From assembly GCA_009841605.1 (NCBI GenBank), contig VXLM01000120.1:1-48166 (forward strand): a stretch of DNA of 48,166 nucleotides, given 5' to 3'. The stretch's first letter is position 1. Every line of letters starts with the position of its first letter. This stretch comes from Dehalococcoidia bacterium. GTDB lineage: Bacteria; Chloroflexota; Dehalococcoidia; Lucifugimonadales; VXLM01. The notes below the pieces were generated by a model. The model saw nothing but the letters and a program-made list of their open reading frames with translations. It was not told where the DNA came from and ran no database searches. Shown here in pieces: positions 34,564-42,023 of the stretch. A program made the position numbers and the translations under genes.

Positions 34564-35658
34564 TTGAGAGAACCTACGGTCGAACTACTGGACACGATTG
34601 GCCCGCCCTCGGGCGGCCATGGCGACATAGAGTTCTCCAACCCGTCCGGACTCACATGCGACGCCGCTGGCAATTTGGTAGTTGCCGACACGGGCAATCA
34701 TCGAATCGTCAAGATCGACGGCGATGGAAACCTCCTCTGGAGCTTGGGAGCTCGAGACGACCGGGGAGCGCCCCGGCCCGGCACCGCACAGGGAGAGTTT
34801 TGGAGCCCTCAGGCAGTATGCGCTGACTCCGAAGCCAACATCTACGTTGCCGATTCGCGAAATTGCAGAGTACAGAAGCTCTCACCTGATGGCGAACCGA
34901 TCACGGCCTTCGGCAGCTGGGGTAACGACTATGGCCAATTTGGCGGCGAGGGCCCCATCGGCATAGCGGTCGATGAGAAGGGACGAGTGCTCGTCTCCGA
35001 CAGCCACACCGTTCTCGGTGGAAACCACAGGATTCAGAGGTTCGACTCCGAGGGGGACTATCTCGACCAGTTCGGCAGCTACGGAACGGGTCTCGGCCAG
35101 TTCGCCGGTTCCGTGCCCATTCGGGAGTACGGGCTGGACTTCGGTCCCGGCATCGGCCCCGGTCCCATCGGCCCGGCGGGCATAGCCATCGACGCTGAAC
35201 CGGGCTTGCTTCTCGACCGCAATAATCTTGGCGGCGACATCTACGTAGCCGACTGCGACAATGACCGCATCGTGTCGTTCCGCGGCACAGGTGAGCCTGC
35301 CGGTGTCCTGGGATTAGGTGCCGTGCGAAGACCCCGTCAGCTGGCAATCGACAGCACGGGACGGCTCTACGTGTCGGGCGTGCACTCCCACGAACCGCCC
35401 TACGCCGTACATGACATCAATGATCCGCACAGGTGGCGTATCGAGCCCGAATGCCGCTGGGTCACCGTATTGAACAAATCGGGCGCCGTAATAACAAGAA
35501 TCGGTACGCCGGAGGCCCACGACATCATGGAGCACCAACTTGGAAGAGGACTCCACTCGCACGGGCACGGGCTGGCAGTCAGTCGGACGGATGAGAGCAT
35601 CGTCTACGTTCAGGGAGGCAACTGCATCTTCAAGTTCAGGGTGGACTGGGGAGAATAG
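34564..35658 (+). CDS. NHL-repeat beta-propeller protein, copy 1
   Basis: 364 residues from a TTG at 34564 with GGGGAT eight bases before it. This start is supported by exact register with the downstream paralogue: LREPTVELLDTIGP aligns with MVGPRFEMLAAFGP. An upstream GTG at 34447 would overlap the isomerase gene. NHL units are seen as NPSGLTCDAAGNLVVADTGN, IYVADSRNCRVQKLSPDG, GIAVDEKGRVLVSD and IYVADCDNDRIVSF, a propeller of about six blades. No signal peptide. Some NHL proteins are peptidylglycine lyases or lactonases; here the function is unknown. Confidence 0.82.
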   Translation: MREPTVELLDTIGPPSGGHGDIEFSNPSGLTCDAAGNLVVADTGNHRIVKIDGDGNLLWSLGARDDRGAPRPGTAQGEFWSPQAVCADSEANIYVADSRNCRVQKLSPDGEPITAFGSWGNDYGQFGGEGPIGIAVDEKGRVLVSDSHTVLGGNHRIQRFDSEGDYLDQFGSYGTGLGQFAGSVPIREYGLDFGPGIGPGPIGPAGIAIDAEPGLLLDRNNLGGDIYVADCDNDRIVSFRGTGEPAGVLGLGAVRRPRQLAIDSTGRLYVSGVHSHEPPYAVHDINDPHRWRIEPECRWVTVLNKSGAVITRIGTPEAHDIMEHQLGRGLHSHGHGLAVSRTDESIVYVQGGNCIFKFRVDWGE

Positions 35659-35666
35659 CGCGAGAG

Positions 35667-36692
35667 ATGGTCGGCCCACGATTCGAGATGCTGGCGGCGT
35701 TTGGCCCATACGAAGGCGGATGGAGGGATGGCGAGTTCCATAACCCGGAGGGTCTCGCCTGCGACAGTGAGGGCAACATTTACGTCGCCGATGAGATGAA
35801 CCACAGGGTGCAGAAGCTTGACCCTGACGGTCGAATGCTGTCGAAGATCGGTGCGATAGGGGCCGACGGACGACCACGTCCGGGCACGGCTGCCGGCCAG
35901 TTCAAGATGCACCGCGCCGTCCACATCGATCACGAAGACAACCTCTACGTGGGAGACAGTCAGAACAACAGGGTCCAGAAGTTCGACTCATCAGGCCGCT
36001 TCCAGCTTATGTTCGGGAGCCAGGGCAATGGACTCGGGCAGTTTGGAGGAGTGAGTGGGCCTAACGGTGTTGCGGTGGATGAGGACGGCTTCATATACGT
36101 TACGGACACGCACACAGCGCTTGGAGGCAATAACCGTGTCCAGAAATTCGACCCTCGCGGAAGGTTTGTTCTCGCCTTCGGAGAGCACGGGACGGGGCCT
36201 GGGCAGTTTTCCGGCAAGGTAGGTCCGAGATCACCGACCGGGTATTCAGTTGGCGGACTCAACCCGGAGGGGCCCTACGGCATCGCAGTCGGTCCAAAGA
36301 GTGGAGACCTCTACATCGCGGATACGGACAACGGACGAATCCAGGTGTTCGACCGCCAGGGCAACTTCATCAGGCTCTTCGGAGAGGGCATCATCTATGG
36401 CCCTCGCCAGATCTGCCTCGACAGCAATGAGAATATCTACGTCAACGGCTTCCACATGGCCCCGGACATGGAAGGCCTGGGAGACGCGCGATGGACCTGG
36501 GCCGAGGTCCGGTACCTATGGGTCCTTGACAGCGAGGGCAACCTGCTCGGCAAGATCGGCAGCGAGGATGCAAACGGACTCTTCGAGCACGGGGGCGGCC
36601 GCCACCATGCGGTGACGCTCAGCAAGATCGACGAGAGCGTCCTCTACTTTCAGGCGGGCCACATGATCCTGAAGTACAAGATTCACTGGTGA
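35667..36692 (+). CDS. NHL-repeat beta-propeller protein, copy 2
   Basis: 341 residues, eight bases after copy 1. Start MVGPRFEMLAAFGPYEGG, then NPEGLACDSEGNIYVADEMN, NLYVGDSQNNRVQKFDSSG, GVAVDEDGFIYVTDTHTALG and LYIADTDNGRIQVFDRQGN. It shares length, blade order and the C-terminal E-H-x-x-G-R motif region (FEHGGGRHHAVTLS) with copy 1, so the pair is a tandem duplication. No signal peptide. The surrounding genes suggest catabolism of a sugar acid or related compound. Confidence 0.85.
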   Translation: MVGPRFEMLAAFGPYEGGWRDGEFHNPEGLACDSEGNIYVADEMNHRVQKLDPDGRMLSKIGAIGADGRPRPGTAAGQFKMHRAVHIDHEDNLYVGDSQNNRVQKFDSSGRFQLMFGSQGNGLGQFGGVSGPNGVAVDEDGFIYVTDTHTALGGNNRVQKFDPRGRFVLAFGEHGTGPGQFSGKVGPRSPTGYSVGGLNPEGPYGIAVGPKSGDLYIADTDNGRIQVFDRQGNFIRLFGEGIIYGPRQICLDSNENIYVNGFHMAPDMEGLGDARWTWAEVRYLWVLDSEGNLLGKIGSEDANGLFEHGGGRHHAVTLSKIDESVLYFQAGHMILKYKIHW

Positions 36693-36704
36693 GGGATCAA
36701 TCGG

Positions 36705-36794
36705 TCACACGTAGAGGTTGTGCGCCCACTCCAACTTCATCGGTGTCGTCTTGGGTGTGAGCGCCGCATGCTTAGGCCGTGTTGTCGATAGAAT
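36705..36794 (-). pseudogene. Possible C-terminal remnant of an unidentified protein
   Basis: On the minus strand an open frame ends at the TGA 36707-36705. Its last residues include AALTPKTTPMKLEWAHNLYV, which has the composition of a real protein end rather than chance translation. There is no ribosome site for the internal ATG and no room for a full gene before the VOC gene at 36839. The parent family is not recognised. Confidence 0.3.
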
Positions 36795-36838
36795 CATCCA
36801 TACGTTCGGCGTACATGACCCGGTCGTGGTTATGCCCC

Positions 36839-37216
36839 TCAGTCGGTGATGTATGTGTGAGTGATAACCTCCCACACGTGCCCGTTCTCGCAGTCGAAGT
36901 AGAACCCTCGTCCGCGGTGCTTGTGATTGATCTTTCCGTCCGTTCGAAAGCGTGGCCCGCTCCCAAACGGGATCCCCTCGTTTTTGACCCGCTGTAACAC
37001 CTCATCAAACTCCTCGTCCGAAGCCAGAAAGGCGTAGTGATTGGATTGTGGGTCATCCGAGTCATCGAAGTCGAGCGTCAAAGTATCGTTGACCTTCACC
37101 GGCGCGAAATGTCCCCAGGTGCCCTCATACTTCAGTCCGAAGATGCGGGCGATGAACTTCGCGGAGTTCACCTTGTCGTGAGTGGGCACGATTGTGTGGT
37201 CTAGCTGCAGTGCCAT
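36839..37216 (-). CDS. VOC-family (glyoxalase/bleomycin-resistance fold) protein
   Basis: 125 residues from an ATG at 37216 with a strong AGAGGAGGA site. One VOC module pair: LQLDHTIVPTHDKVNSAKF with the first metal-ligand histidine (H7), the middle strand LTLDFDDSDDPQSNHYAFLA, and the C-terminal GRGFYFDCENGHVWEVIT with the last metal-ligand glutamate. VOC proteins bind a divalent metal and act as dioxygenases, isomerases, lyases or resistance proteins. It lies among catabolic-looking genes with its own ribosome site and no tight operon partner. Confidence 0.85.
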   Translation of the reverse strand: MALQLDHTIVPTHDKVNSAKFIARIFGLKYEGTWGHFAPVKVNDTLTLDFDDSDDPQSNHYAFLASDEEFDEVLQRVKNEGIPFGSGPRFRTDGKINHKHRGRGFYFDCENGHVWEVITHTYITD

Positions 37217-37266
37217 TGCGGTCCTCCTCTAAGATCGTGTCCGTGTCAATCGAAACCGCTCGTTGC

Positions 37267-37311
37267 GAGCTTGTCGAACCATGAACGGCGGTTCGACCCT
37301 TCGACATGCTC
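37267..37311. repeat. REP-like intergenic inverted repeat
   Basis: GAGCTTGTCGAA (37267-37278) and TTCGACATGCTC (37300-37311) pair at 11 of 12 positions around a 21-base loop that itself holds GGTTCGACC. The pattern resembles the TTCGACAAGCTCAGG-type repeats that occur between genes in many uncultured bacteria. A single copy is seen here. Confidence 0.45.
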
Positions 37312-37381
37312 AGAGTCTGCCTCGTAATCCGATACTCGTGTGAACGGATCTCGCTCGCCTCCGTGTAAGAGTCTCCAGTGG

Positions 37382-38518
37382 CTATTTTGCAAAAGTTTCG
37401 GCCACCCGCTGCGAAACGACTTGCTCCTCGCCCGGCTGCATGGTGTGCGGCGCGATGACTATCCCCTTCGCCGATGTGGAAACCAGCACGGCGGGATCGC
37501 CAGCGCCCAATTCTTCCACGACCTGCTCCTTCGTCATTCCTAAGGCGTTCTCATCCCACTCGACATACACAATCGCAGTGCCTTCGGGAGCCGCCCCGCC
37601 GGGTCCGGGAGCCGAAGTCGGGGGCGCGGCCTCCACGTGGCTCCGTACATTCGGGATTCGAGAAATCGCCTCGGCCATGTACCGGGCACGATCTTCGTAT
37701 TCCTGGGCCTCAGCCTTCTCGAACTCCTCAATGGAGAACAACTCCAGCGCCGTGACAACACCGGCAATTTCCTCCTTGCCGACCTTTGGTGGGCGTCCGA
37801 CGCCGTGATTGGGGCTAGCGTTCATGGTGCAGGCCTTGATCAGGTCCTTCCTGCCCAGTATCAGGCCGGTCGACTGCGGACCCCGTATTCCCTTGCCGCC
37901 GCTGAAAATGGTCAGGTCCGCCCCCATGTCGGCCCAGCGGCGCAGCGCCGAGAAAGGCGGGAACTCCGCGGCGGCATCGACGATCACCGGCACTCCGTGC
38001 TTGTGTCCAATATCGATCACCTGCTCGATTGGCAGATCGGACGGTGGAGAGTATGCGACGAAGTGGACGATGGCAGCAGTCTGTTCATTGATCGCCGACT
38101 CCAGGTGGTAGTCCTCCGTCGCGTTAGCCAGTCCGATCTCGATGAGCTTTGCTCCGGCCAGCCGGATCATCAACTCGTAGTAGTTCCGCTGCATGACCTG
38201 GATGATGACCTCATCCTTCATCCCCTTGGTGTTGGGCAGTTGGTGCACCTTCGCATTGTCCTTGCCCGTCATGCAGGCTGCCACGCTGAGCGTCACCCCC
38301 GCCGCGGCCCCCGCGGTGATATACGCGGCCTCTACTCCGGCAAGCTCGGCCACCCGCTGCCCGGCCTTCTCAAGGAGCTCCGGCAGCCTAACATATGATC
38401 GACTCGCCTCTGCCATCGCCTCCACAACCTCCGGTCGCATGATTGACCCGCCAATGGCCGTGCCGTTCCCGACTCCGTTGATAACGGTCTTCACTCCCAG
38501 TCGCTCGTAGAAGCCCAT
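37382..38518 (-). CDS. SelA-like PLP-dependent enzyme (fold type I), copy 2
   Basis: 378 residues from an ATG at 38518 with AAGGGGG. It starts MGFYERLGVKTVINGVGNGT, matching YERFGVHPIINGNGTQT in the paralogue at 20745. Motifs: AAYITAGAAAGVTLSVA, VIVDAAAEFPP (D181), FSGGKGIRGPQSTGLILG (Schiff-base lysine K209) and MNASPNHGVGRP. It lacks the N-terminal domain of true SelA. Members of this branch include D-glucosaminate-6-phosphate ammonia-lyase, and a role in an amino-acid or amino-sugar catabolic route is possible. It has its own upstream promoter. Confidence 0.85.
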   Translation of the reverse strand: MGFYERLGVKTVINGVGNGTAIGGSIMRPEVVEAMAEASRSYVRLPELLEKAGQRVAELAGVEAAYITAGAAAGVTLSVAACMTGKDNAKVHQLPNTKGMKDEVIIQVMQRNYYELMIRLAGAKLIEIGLANATEDYHLESAINEQTAAIVHFVAYSPPSDLPIEQVIDIGHKHGVPVIVDAAAEFPPFSALRRWADMGADLTIFSGGKGIRGPQSTGLILGRKDLIKACTMNASPNHGVGRPPKVGKEEIAGVVTALELFSIEEFEKAEAQEYEDRARYMAEAISRIPNVRSHVEAAPPTSAPGPGGAAPEGTAIVYVEWDENALGMTKEQVVEELGAGDPAVLVSTSAKGIVIAPHTMQPGEEQVVSQRVAETFAK

Positions 38519-38598
38519 CAGTGCTATACCCCCTTAGCCGCAGTAGTTCGTCGCCTAATCAAGAATGCCTGCATGAAATCCCTTCCGTCATCGTGGAG

Positions 38599-38626
38599 AT
38601 AATATACCGTCGTTCACGAAAATCAA
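38599..38626 (-). promoter_or_regulatory. Candidate promoter of SelA-like copy 2
   Basis: On the minus strand TTGATT (38626-38621) and TATTAT (38604-38599) are spaced by 16 bases, 81 bases before the ATG at 38518. Confidence 0.5.
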
Positions 38627-38677
38627 GGAGAATGGCGAAGGAGGAGGTCCGTTCAATCTGTCGACTGTATAGCTAGG

Positions 38678-38706
38678 TTGTCGGTCCAGTGAGCGCGTAG
38701 TAAAGT
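38678..38706 (+). promoter_or_regulatory. Weak candidate promoter of cbiB
   Basis: TTGTCG (38678-38683), a 17-base spacer and TAAAGT (38701-38706), 48 bases before the cbiB ATG. It is followed by a short inverted repeat CCACA-TC-TGTGG. No cobalamin-riboswitch motif was found in front of this gene. Confidence 0.3.
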
Positions 38707-38754
38707 AGCCACATCTGTGGGCAACATTTATAACTATCCGTCATCTCTCTGACT

Positions 38755-39711
38755 ATGCCTTCATCCTGGTACGACGCTTTTGTCCTCAATGCTTTGGTCA
38801 TTCTATTGGCAGTGGCGCTTGATCTTCTCTTGCCTGAGCCGCCTGCCATAGTCCACCCTGTAGTTTGGATGGGGAAAGCCATCAGCGCCTTTGAGCGTGT
38901 CGCGCCCACAGGACGGGTGGCAGGCCTCTTTTTCGGATGTGTAGTCGTCATCGTTATCGTGGGGCTTTCGGGTGGCATCTCTTGGCTCGCCATGGCGGCC
39001 CTTAGTGCTGTGGGACCAGCGGCCTACGTGATAGGTGGAGCGGTTATTCTCCGCACCTCATTCACGGTAAGGGGATTGATGTCGGCAGCGGATCGGACAC
39101 GCACAGCCTTGGAGGGAGGCCATTTGGACGAGGGGAAGGAGAGTCTGAAAAGCCTGGTCAGTCGCGATGCTGAGGACCTCAGTGCGTCGCTGGTGGCCGC
39201 CGCCGCGATAGAGTCGGTGGCCGAAAATACTACGGACAGCTTTATTGCACCATGGCTGGCGTTCGCGGTGTTTGGAGTGCCGGGCGCGGTCGCCTTCAGA
39301 GCGATAAATACGCTGGACAGCATGATGGGTACCCGAGGTCGGTACGAATACTTTGGCAAGACGGCGGCGCGTTTGGACGATGCGGTAAACCTCATACCCG
39401 CCCGATTGAGTGCATTACTGTTACTGGTAAGCGGCGGATTCAGTAGACTGCCGCTCGCTCGCGGGTGGCGGACCATGATGCGGGACCGGCACTTGACGGC
39501 CAGTCCCAATGCAGGCTGGACTATGGGCGCCATGGCAGGACTGCTTGGAGTCAGGTTGGAGAAGCCGGGACACTACTGCTTGGGCGAAGGTCTGCGTGAG
39601 CCGGAGACTGAGGATATCGGCAAGTCCATGGCCATGGCCAAGCAGACGGCGGCGCTTGGGATGGTCGCAATGCTGATCGTCCTCGCGGCAAGGCACGTCA
39701 TCTTTGGTTGA
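38755..39711 (+). CDS. cbiB: Adenosylcobinamide-phosphate synthase
   Basis: 318 residues, integral membrane protein. It joins (R)-1-amino-2-propanol phosphate to adenosylcobyric acid. Motifs: LDLLLPEPPAIVHPVVWMGK near the start, SRDAEDLSASLVAAAAIESV and AENTTDSFIAPW in the central loop, FRAINTLDSMMGTR, and DRHLTASPNAGWTMGAMAG near the end, all typical of CbiB/CobD. ATG at 38755 has no strong ribosome site. It lies upstream of cobQ on the plus strand, facing the riboswitch-controlled operon. Confidence 0.93.
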   Translation: MPSSWYDAFVLNALVILLAVALDLLLPEPPAIVHPVVWMGKAISAFERVAPTGRVAGLFFGCVVVIVIVGLSGGISWLAMAALSAVGPAAYVIGGAVILRTSFTVRGLMSAADRTRTALEGGHLDEGKESLKSLVSRDAEDLSASLVAAAAIESVAENTTDSFIAPWLAFAVFGVPGAVAFRAINTLDSMMGTRGRYEYFGKTAARLDDAVNLIPARLSALLLLVSGGFSRLPLARGWRTMMRDRHLTASPNAGWTMGAMAGLLGVRLEKPGHYCLGEGLREPETEDIGKSMAMAKQTAALGMVAMLIVLAARHVIFG

Positions 39712-39730
39712 GGGGAGACGAGTACCTAGA

Positions 39731-39826
39731 ATGGCAACGGTTCACGGCGGGTTGGATGAAGTGGGACTGCGCTCCCTGGGCGTCCTGCTGGCTCAAGCGC
39801 TAAAGGAAGTGATGGAGCATGAGTAG
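39731..39826 (+). pseudogene. 31-codon ORF between cbiB and cobQ, possible internally deleted CobD/CobC aminotransferase
   Basis: The frame starts with ATG at 39731 and its TAG overlaps the start of cobQ. The first 18 residues, MATVHGGLDEVGLRSLGV, resemble the conserved HGG...GL...LG opening of threonine-phosphate decarboxylases (CobD/CobC), and the last 13, LLAQALKEVMEHE, resemble the helical end of such aminotransferases. A full gene would have about 350 codons. This locus, between cbiB and cobQ, is a common place for that gene. The interpretation is inference; it may also be a short leader ORF that couples cobQ translation. Confidence 0.4.
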
Positions 39827-41345
39827 TCGCCGCACGGCCAAAGTCATCATGGTGCAGGGGACGTCGTCCCATGCGGGCAAGTCCGTGCTGGCTACCGCGC
39901 TCTGCCGAATCTTTGCCCAAGACGGTCTTCAGGTGGCCCCGTTCAAGGCGCAGAACATGTCGCTGAACTCGTATGCCACTCCCGATGGCGGTGAGATTGG
40001 TCGCTCGCAAGCAGTGCAGGCGTCGGCGGCAATGACGGCTCCGAGGGTGGAGATGAACCCCGTGCTGCTCAAGCCGGAGGGTGACAGGCGATCTCAGGTT
40101 GTGGTGATGGGAAAACCCATGGCTGTCGCCTCGGCGCGTGAATACTACGAGCTGAAGCCGATGATATGGGAGACGGTGACCTCGGCGCTGGCTACGTTGC
40201 GGGCAGACTATGACGTTGTGGTGATCGAAGGAGCCGGGAGCCCGGCGGAGGTCAACCTGAAGGAGCAGGACATCGTCAACATGCGCGTGGCCCTCCATGC
40301 CGACGCGCCGGTCCTGCTGGTTGGCGATATCGACCGCGGAGGCGTCTTCGCGCAGCTTGTCGGAACGATGGTCTTGCTAGAGCCGGAGGAACGAGCGCTG
40401 GTGAAGGGCCACGTCATCAACAAGTTCCGAGGCGACCCTTCGCTGCTCACATCGGGACTCGGTTTCTTGAAAGAACGAACCGGCGTGCCGGTCGCGGGGG
40501 TGATTCCTCACTTCTCGGACATCCACATTCCCGAGGAGGACTCCCTTGGACTGACCGCCGAATCCGACAATGTCGACGAAGCTGTGGTCGACGTTGCGGT
40601 CATGCGACTGCCGCATATCGCCAACTTCGACGATTTCGACCCGTTGCGTCACGAGCAGGGCGTCCGCGTGCGCTACGTGGGTCGTGCTGAAGAGTTCGGC
40701 GCCCCCGATCTCGTCATCATCCCAGGGAGCAAGACGACGATCGCGGACCTCGAATGGTTGCGCGTTCAAGGTCTCGAGGAGCGCATCCTGGTCGCGCGCG
40801 GAGGTGGGACGCCGGTAGTAGGCATCTGCGCGGGATACCAGATGCTTGGCGAGAGACTCCTTGACCCCGACCGAGTCGAGTCGTCCAGAGAGGAGGCGCA
40901 AGGCCTGGGATTGCTGCCAACGTCTACAACGTTCCTAGGAGAAAAATCCACGCATCAGGTGACCGGACGAGTGGCGGAAGGTGGAGGTCTCCTGAGTGGT
41001 TGCCAGGGCACAGAGGTCACGGCCTATGAAATCCACATGGGCGTTACGTCAGGGGATGTTCCTTCCCGGCCGTTCCTCTTGGAAACAAGATCAGGCGGGC
41101 GAGTAGACATGCCCGACGGCGCACTCGACGAAGAGGGGCTCACTCTGGGCACGTACCTGCACGGCCTCTTTCACAACAGAGCCGTGCGTCGCTCGGTGCT
41201 GGAGCATGTGGCGCGACGCAAGGGCGTGATCCTGCCGGACGCCGGGGAGGATGTCGAACCCAGCGCGGAGTACGACAAGCTGGCTGCTCTCGTACGCGAG
41301 AACCTCGACATGGAGCTGGTCTACCGCGTGACGGGGCTGGCGTAG
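39819..41345 (+). CDS. cobQ: Cobyric acid synthase
   Basis: 508 residues. Amidates four side chains of adenosylcobyrinic acid a,c-diamide using glutamine and ATP. The N-terminal ATPase domain begins VIMVQGTSSHAGKSVLATAL (P-loop variant) and FKAQNMSLNSY; the C-terminal class I glutamine amidotransferase domain has VVGICAGYQMLG with the nucleophile C337 and GTYLHGLFHN with the catalytic histidine. ATG at 39819 uses AAAGGAAG inside the short upstream ORF. Converges with cobU, 30 bases apart. Confidence 0.95.
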   Translation: MSSRRTAKVIMVQGTSSHAGKSVLATALCRIFAQDGLQVAPFKAQNMSLNSYATPDGGEIGRSQAVQASAAMTAPRVEMNPVLLKPEGDRRSQVVVMGKPMAVASAREYYELKPMIWETVTSALATLRADYDVVVIEGAGSPAEVNLKEQDIVNMRVALHADAPVLLVGDIDRGGVFAQLVGTMVLLEPEERALVKGHVINKFRGDPSLLTSGLGFLKERTGVPVAGVIPHFSDIHIPEEDSLGLTAESDNVDEAVVDVAVMRLPHIANFDDFDPLRHEQGVRVRYVGRAEEFGAPDLVIIPGSKTTIADLEWLRVQGLEERILVARGGGTPVVGICAGYQMLGERLLDPDRVESSREEAQGLGLLPTSTTFLGEKSTHQVTGRVAEGGGLLSGCQGTEVTAYEIHMGVTSGDVPSRPFLLETRSGGRVDMPDGALDEEGLTLGTYLHGLFHNRAVRRSVLEHVARRKGVILPDAGEDVEPSAEYDKLAALVRENLDMELVYRVTGLA

Positions 41346-41375
41346 CCGATGGGTATGCGGGTAGGTCGCACCCGG

Positions 41376-41939
41376 CTAACCGAGGGAAGTATCGCCACTT
41401 CGAGTGGACGACTTGAGCTCCAACGGCAGTCCTGCGGCCATGAGGTACACGTCGTCGGCCTTCGCGGCCACGAGTTGATTCACACGACCTAACTCGTCGG
41501 TGTAGATCCGGCCCAGTTCGGTAGGAGGCACGACGCCAAGACCCACCTCGTTGCTGACGACGATCCAGGATGCGTTGCCGGTGCGGTACAGGTCCAGAAG
41601 CCTCTGAGTTTCCGCAAGGATGTCCTGCCGGGCCAACTCGACGTCCTGGTCTCTGAGCAGGAGATTGCTGACCCAGAGCGTCAGGCAGTCGAGCAGGACG
41701 GTGTCGTAGTGATGCTGCAGTGGCGTTAACGCCCCCACGAGATCGACGGGTTCTTCAAGGGTGTCCCAGTGGGGTGATCTGCTTTCACGGTGAGCCTCTA
41801 TGCGGGCCTGCATGTCCGCGTCACCTGCCTCGGCGGTGGCTACGAAGAGAACGCTTTCGCCCTTCGCGGCCAGCCTCTGGGCGTAGGCGCTCTTGCCCGC
41901 CCGGACGCCTCCTAGGACCAACGTCAGTCGCTTGCTCAT
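41376..41939 (-). CDS. cobU: Adenosylcobinamide kinase / cobinamide-phosphate guanylyltransferase
   Basis: 187 residues. It phosphorylates adenosylcobinamide and transfers GMP to make adenosylcobinamide-GDP. The P-loop is LVLGGVRAGKSAYAQRLA (the usual Ser before the Gly-Lys-Ser is Ala here), followed by FVATAEAGDADMQARI, RSPHWDTLEEP and LLDCLTLWVSNLL, then WIVVSNEVGLGVVP. Last gene of the riboswitch-controlled operon, separated from cobS by 84 bases that hold a 22-codon ORF overlapping this start. Confidence 0.94.
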   Translation of the reverse strand: MSKRLTLVLGGVRAGKSAYAQRLAAKGESVLFVATAEAGDADMQARIEAHRESRSPHWDTLEEPVDLVGALTPLQHHYDTVLLDCLTLWVSNLLLRDQDVELARQDILAETQRLLDLYRTGNASWIVVSNEVGLGVVPPTELGRIYTDELGRVNQLVAAKADDVYLMAAGLPLELKSSTRSGDTSLG

Positions 41940-42004
41940 GTGGTGCCCCCTCCGCTCGTTGATGTCAGTCGACCGGCGTCTCGTAGGAGGAACTGGCTTC
42001 CCAT
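41936..42004 (-). CDS. Possible 22-codon ORF overlapping the cobU start
   Basis: MGSQFLLRDAGRLTSTSGG begins at the ATG 42004-42002 and the TGA overlaps the cobU ATG in an ATGA arrangement. It could be a translational coupling leader or chance. No family is recognised. Confidence 0.2.
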   Translation of the reverse strand: MGSQFLLRDAGRLTSTSGGGTT

Positions 42005-42023
42005 CAATCGTCTCCGCACCTGC

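Noticed and set aside
41355-41375. Bidirectional terminator between cobQ and cobU
   Set aside because: CGGGT/ACCCG gives only five base pairs and there is no T-run on either side.
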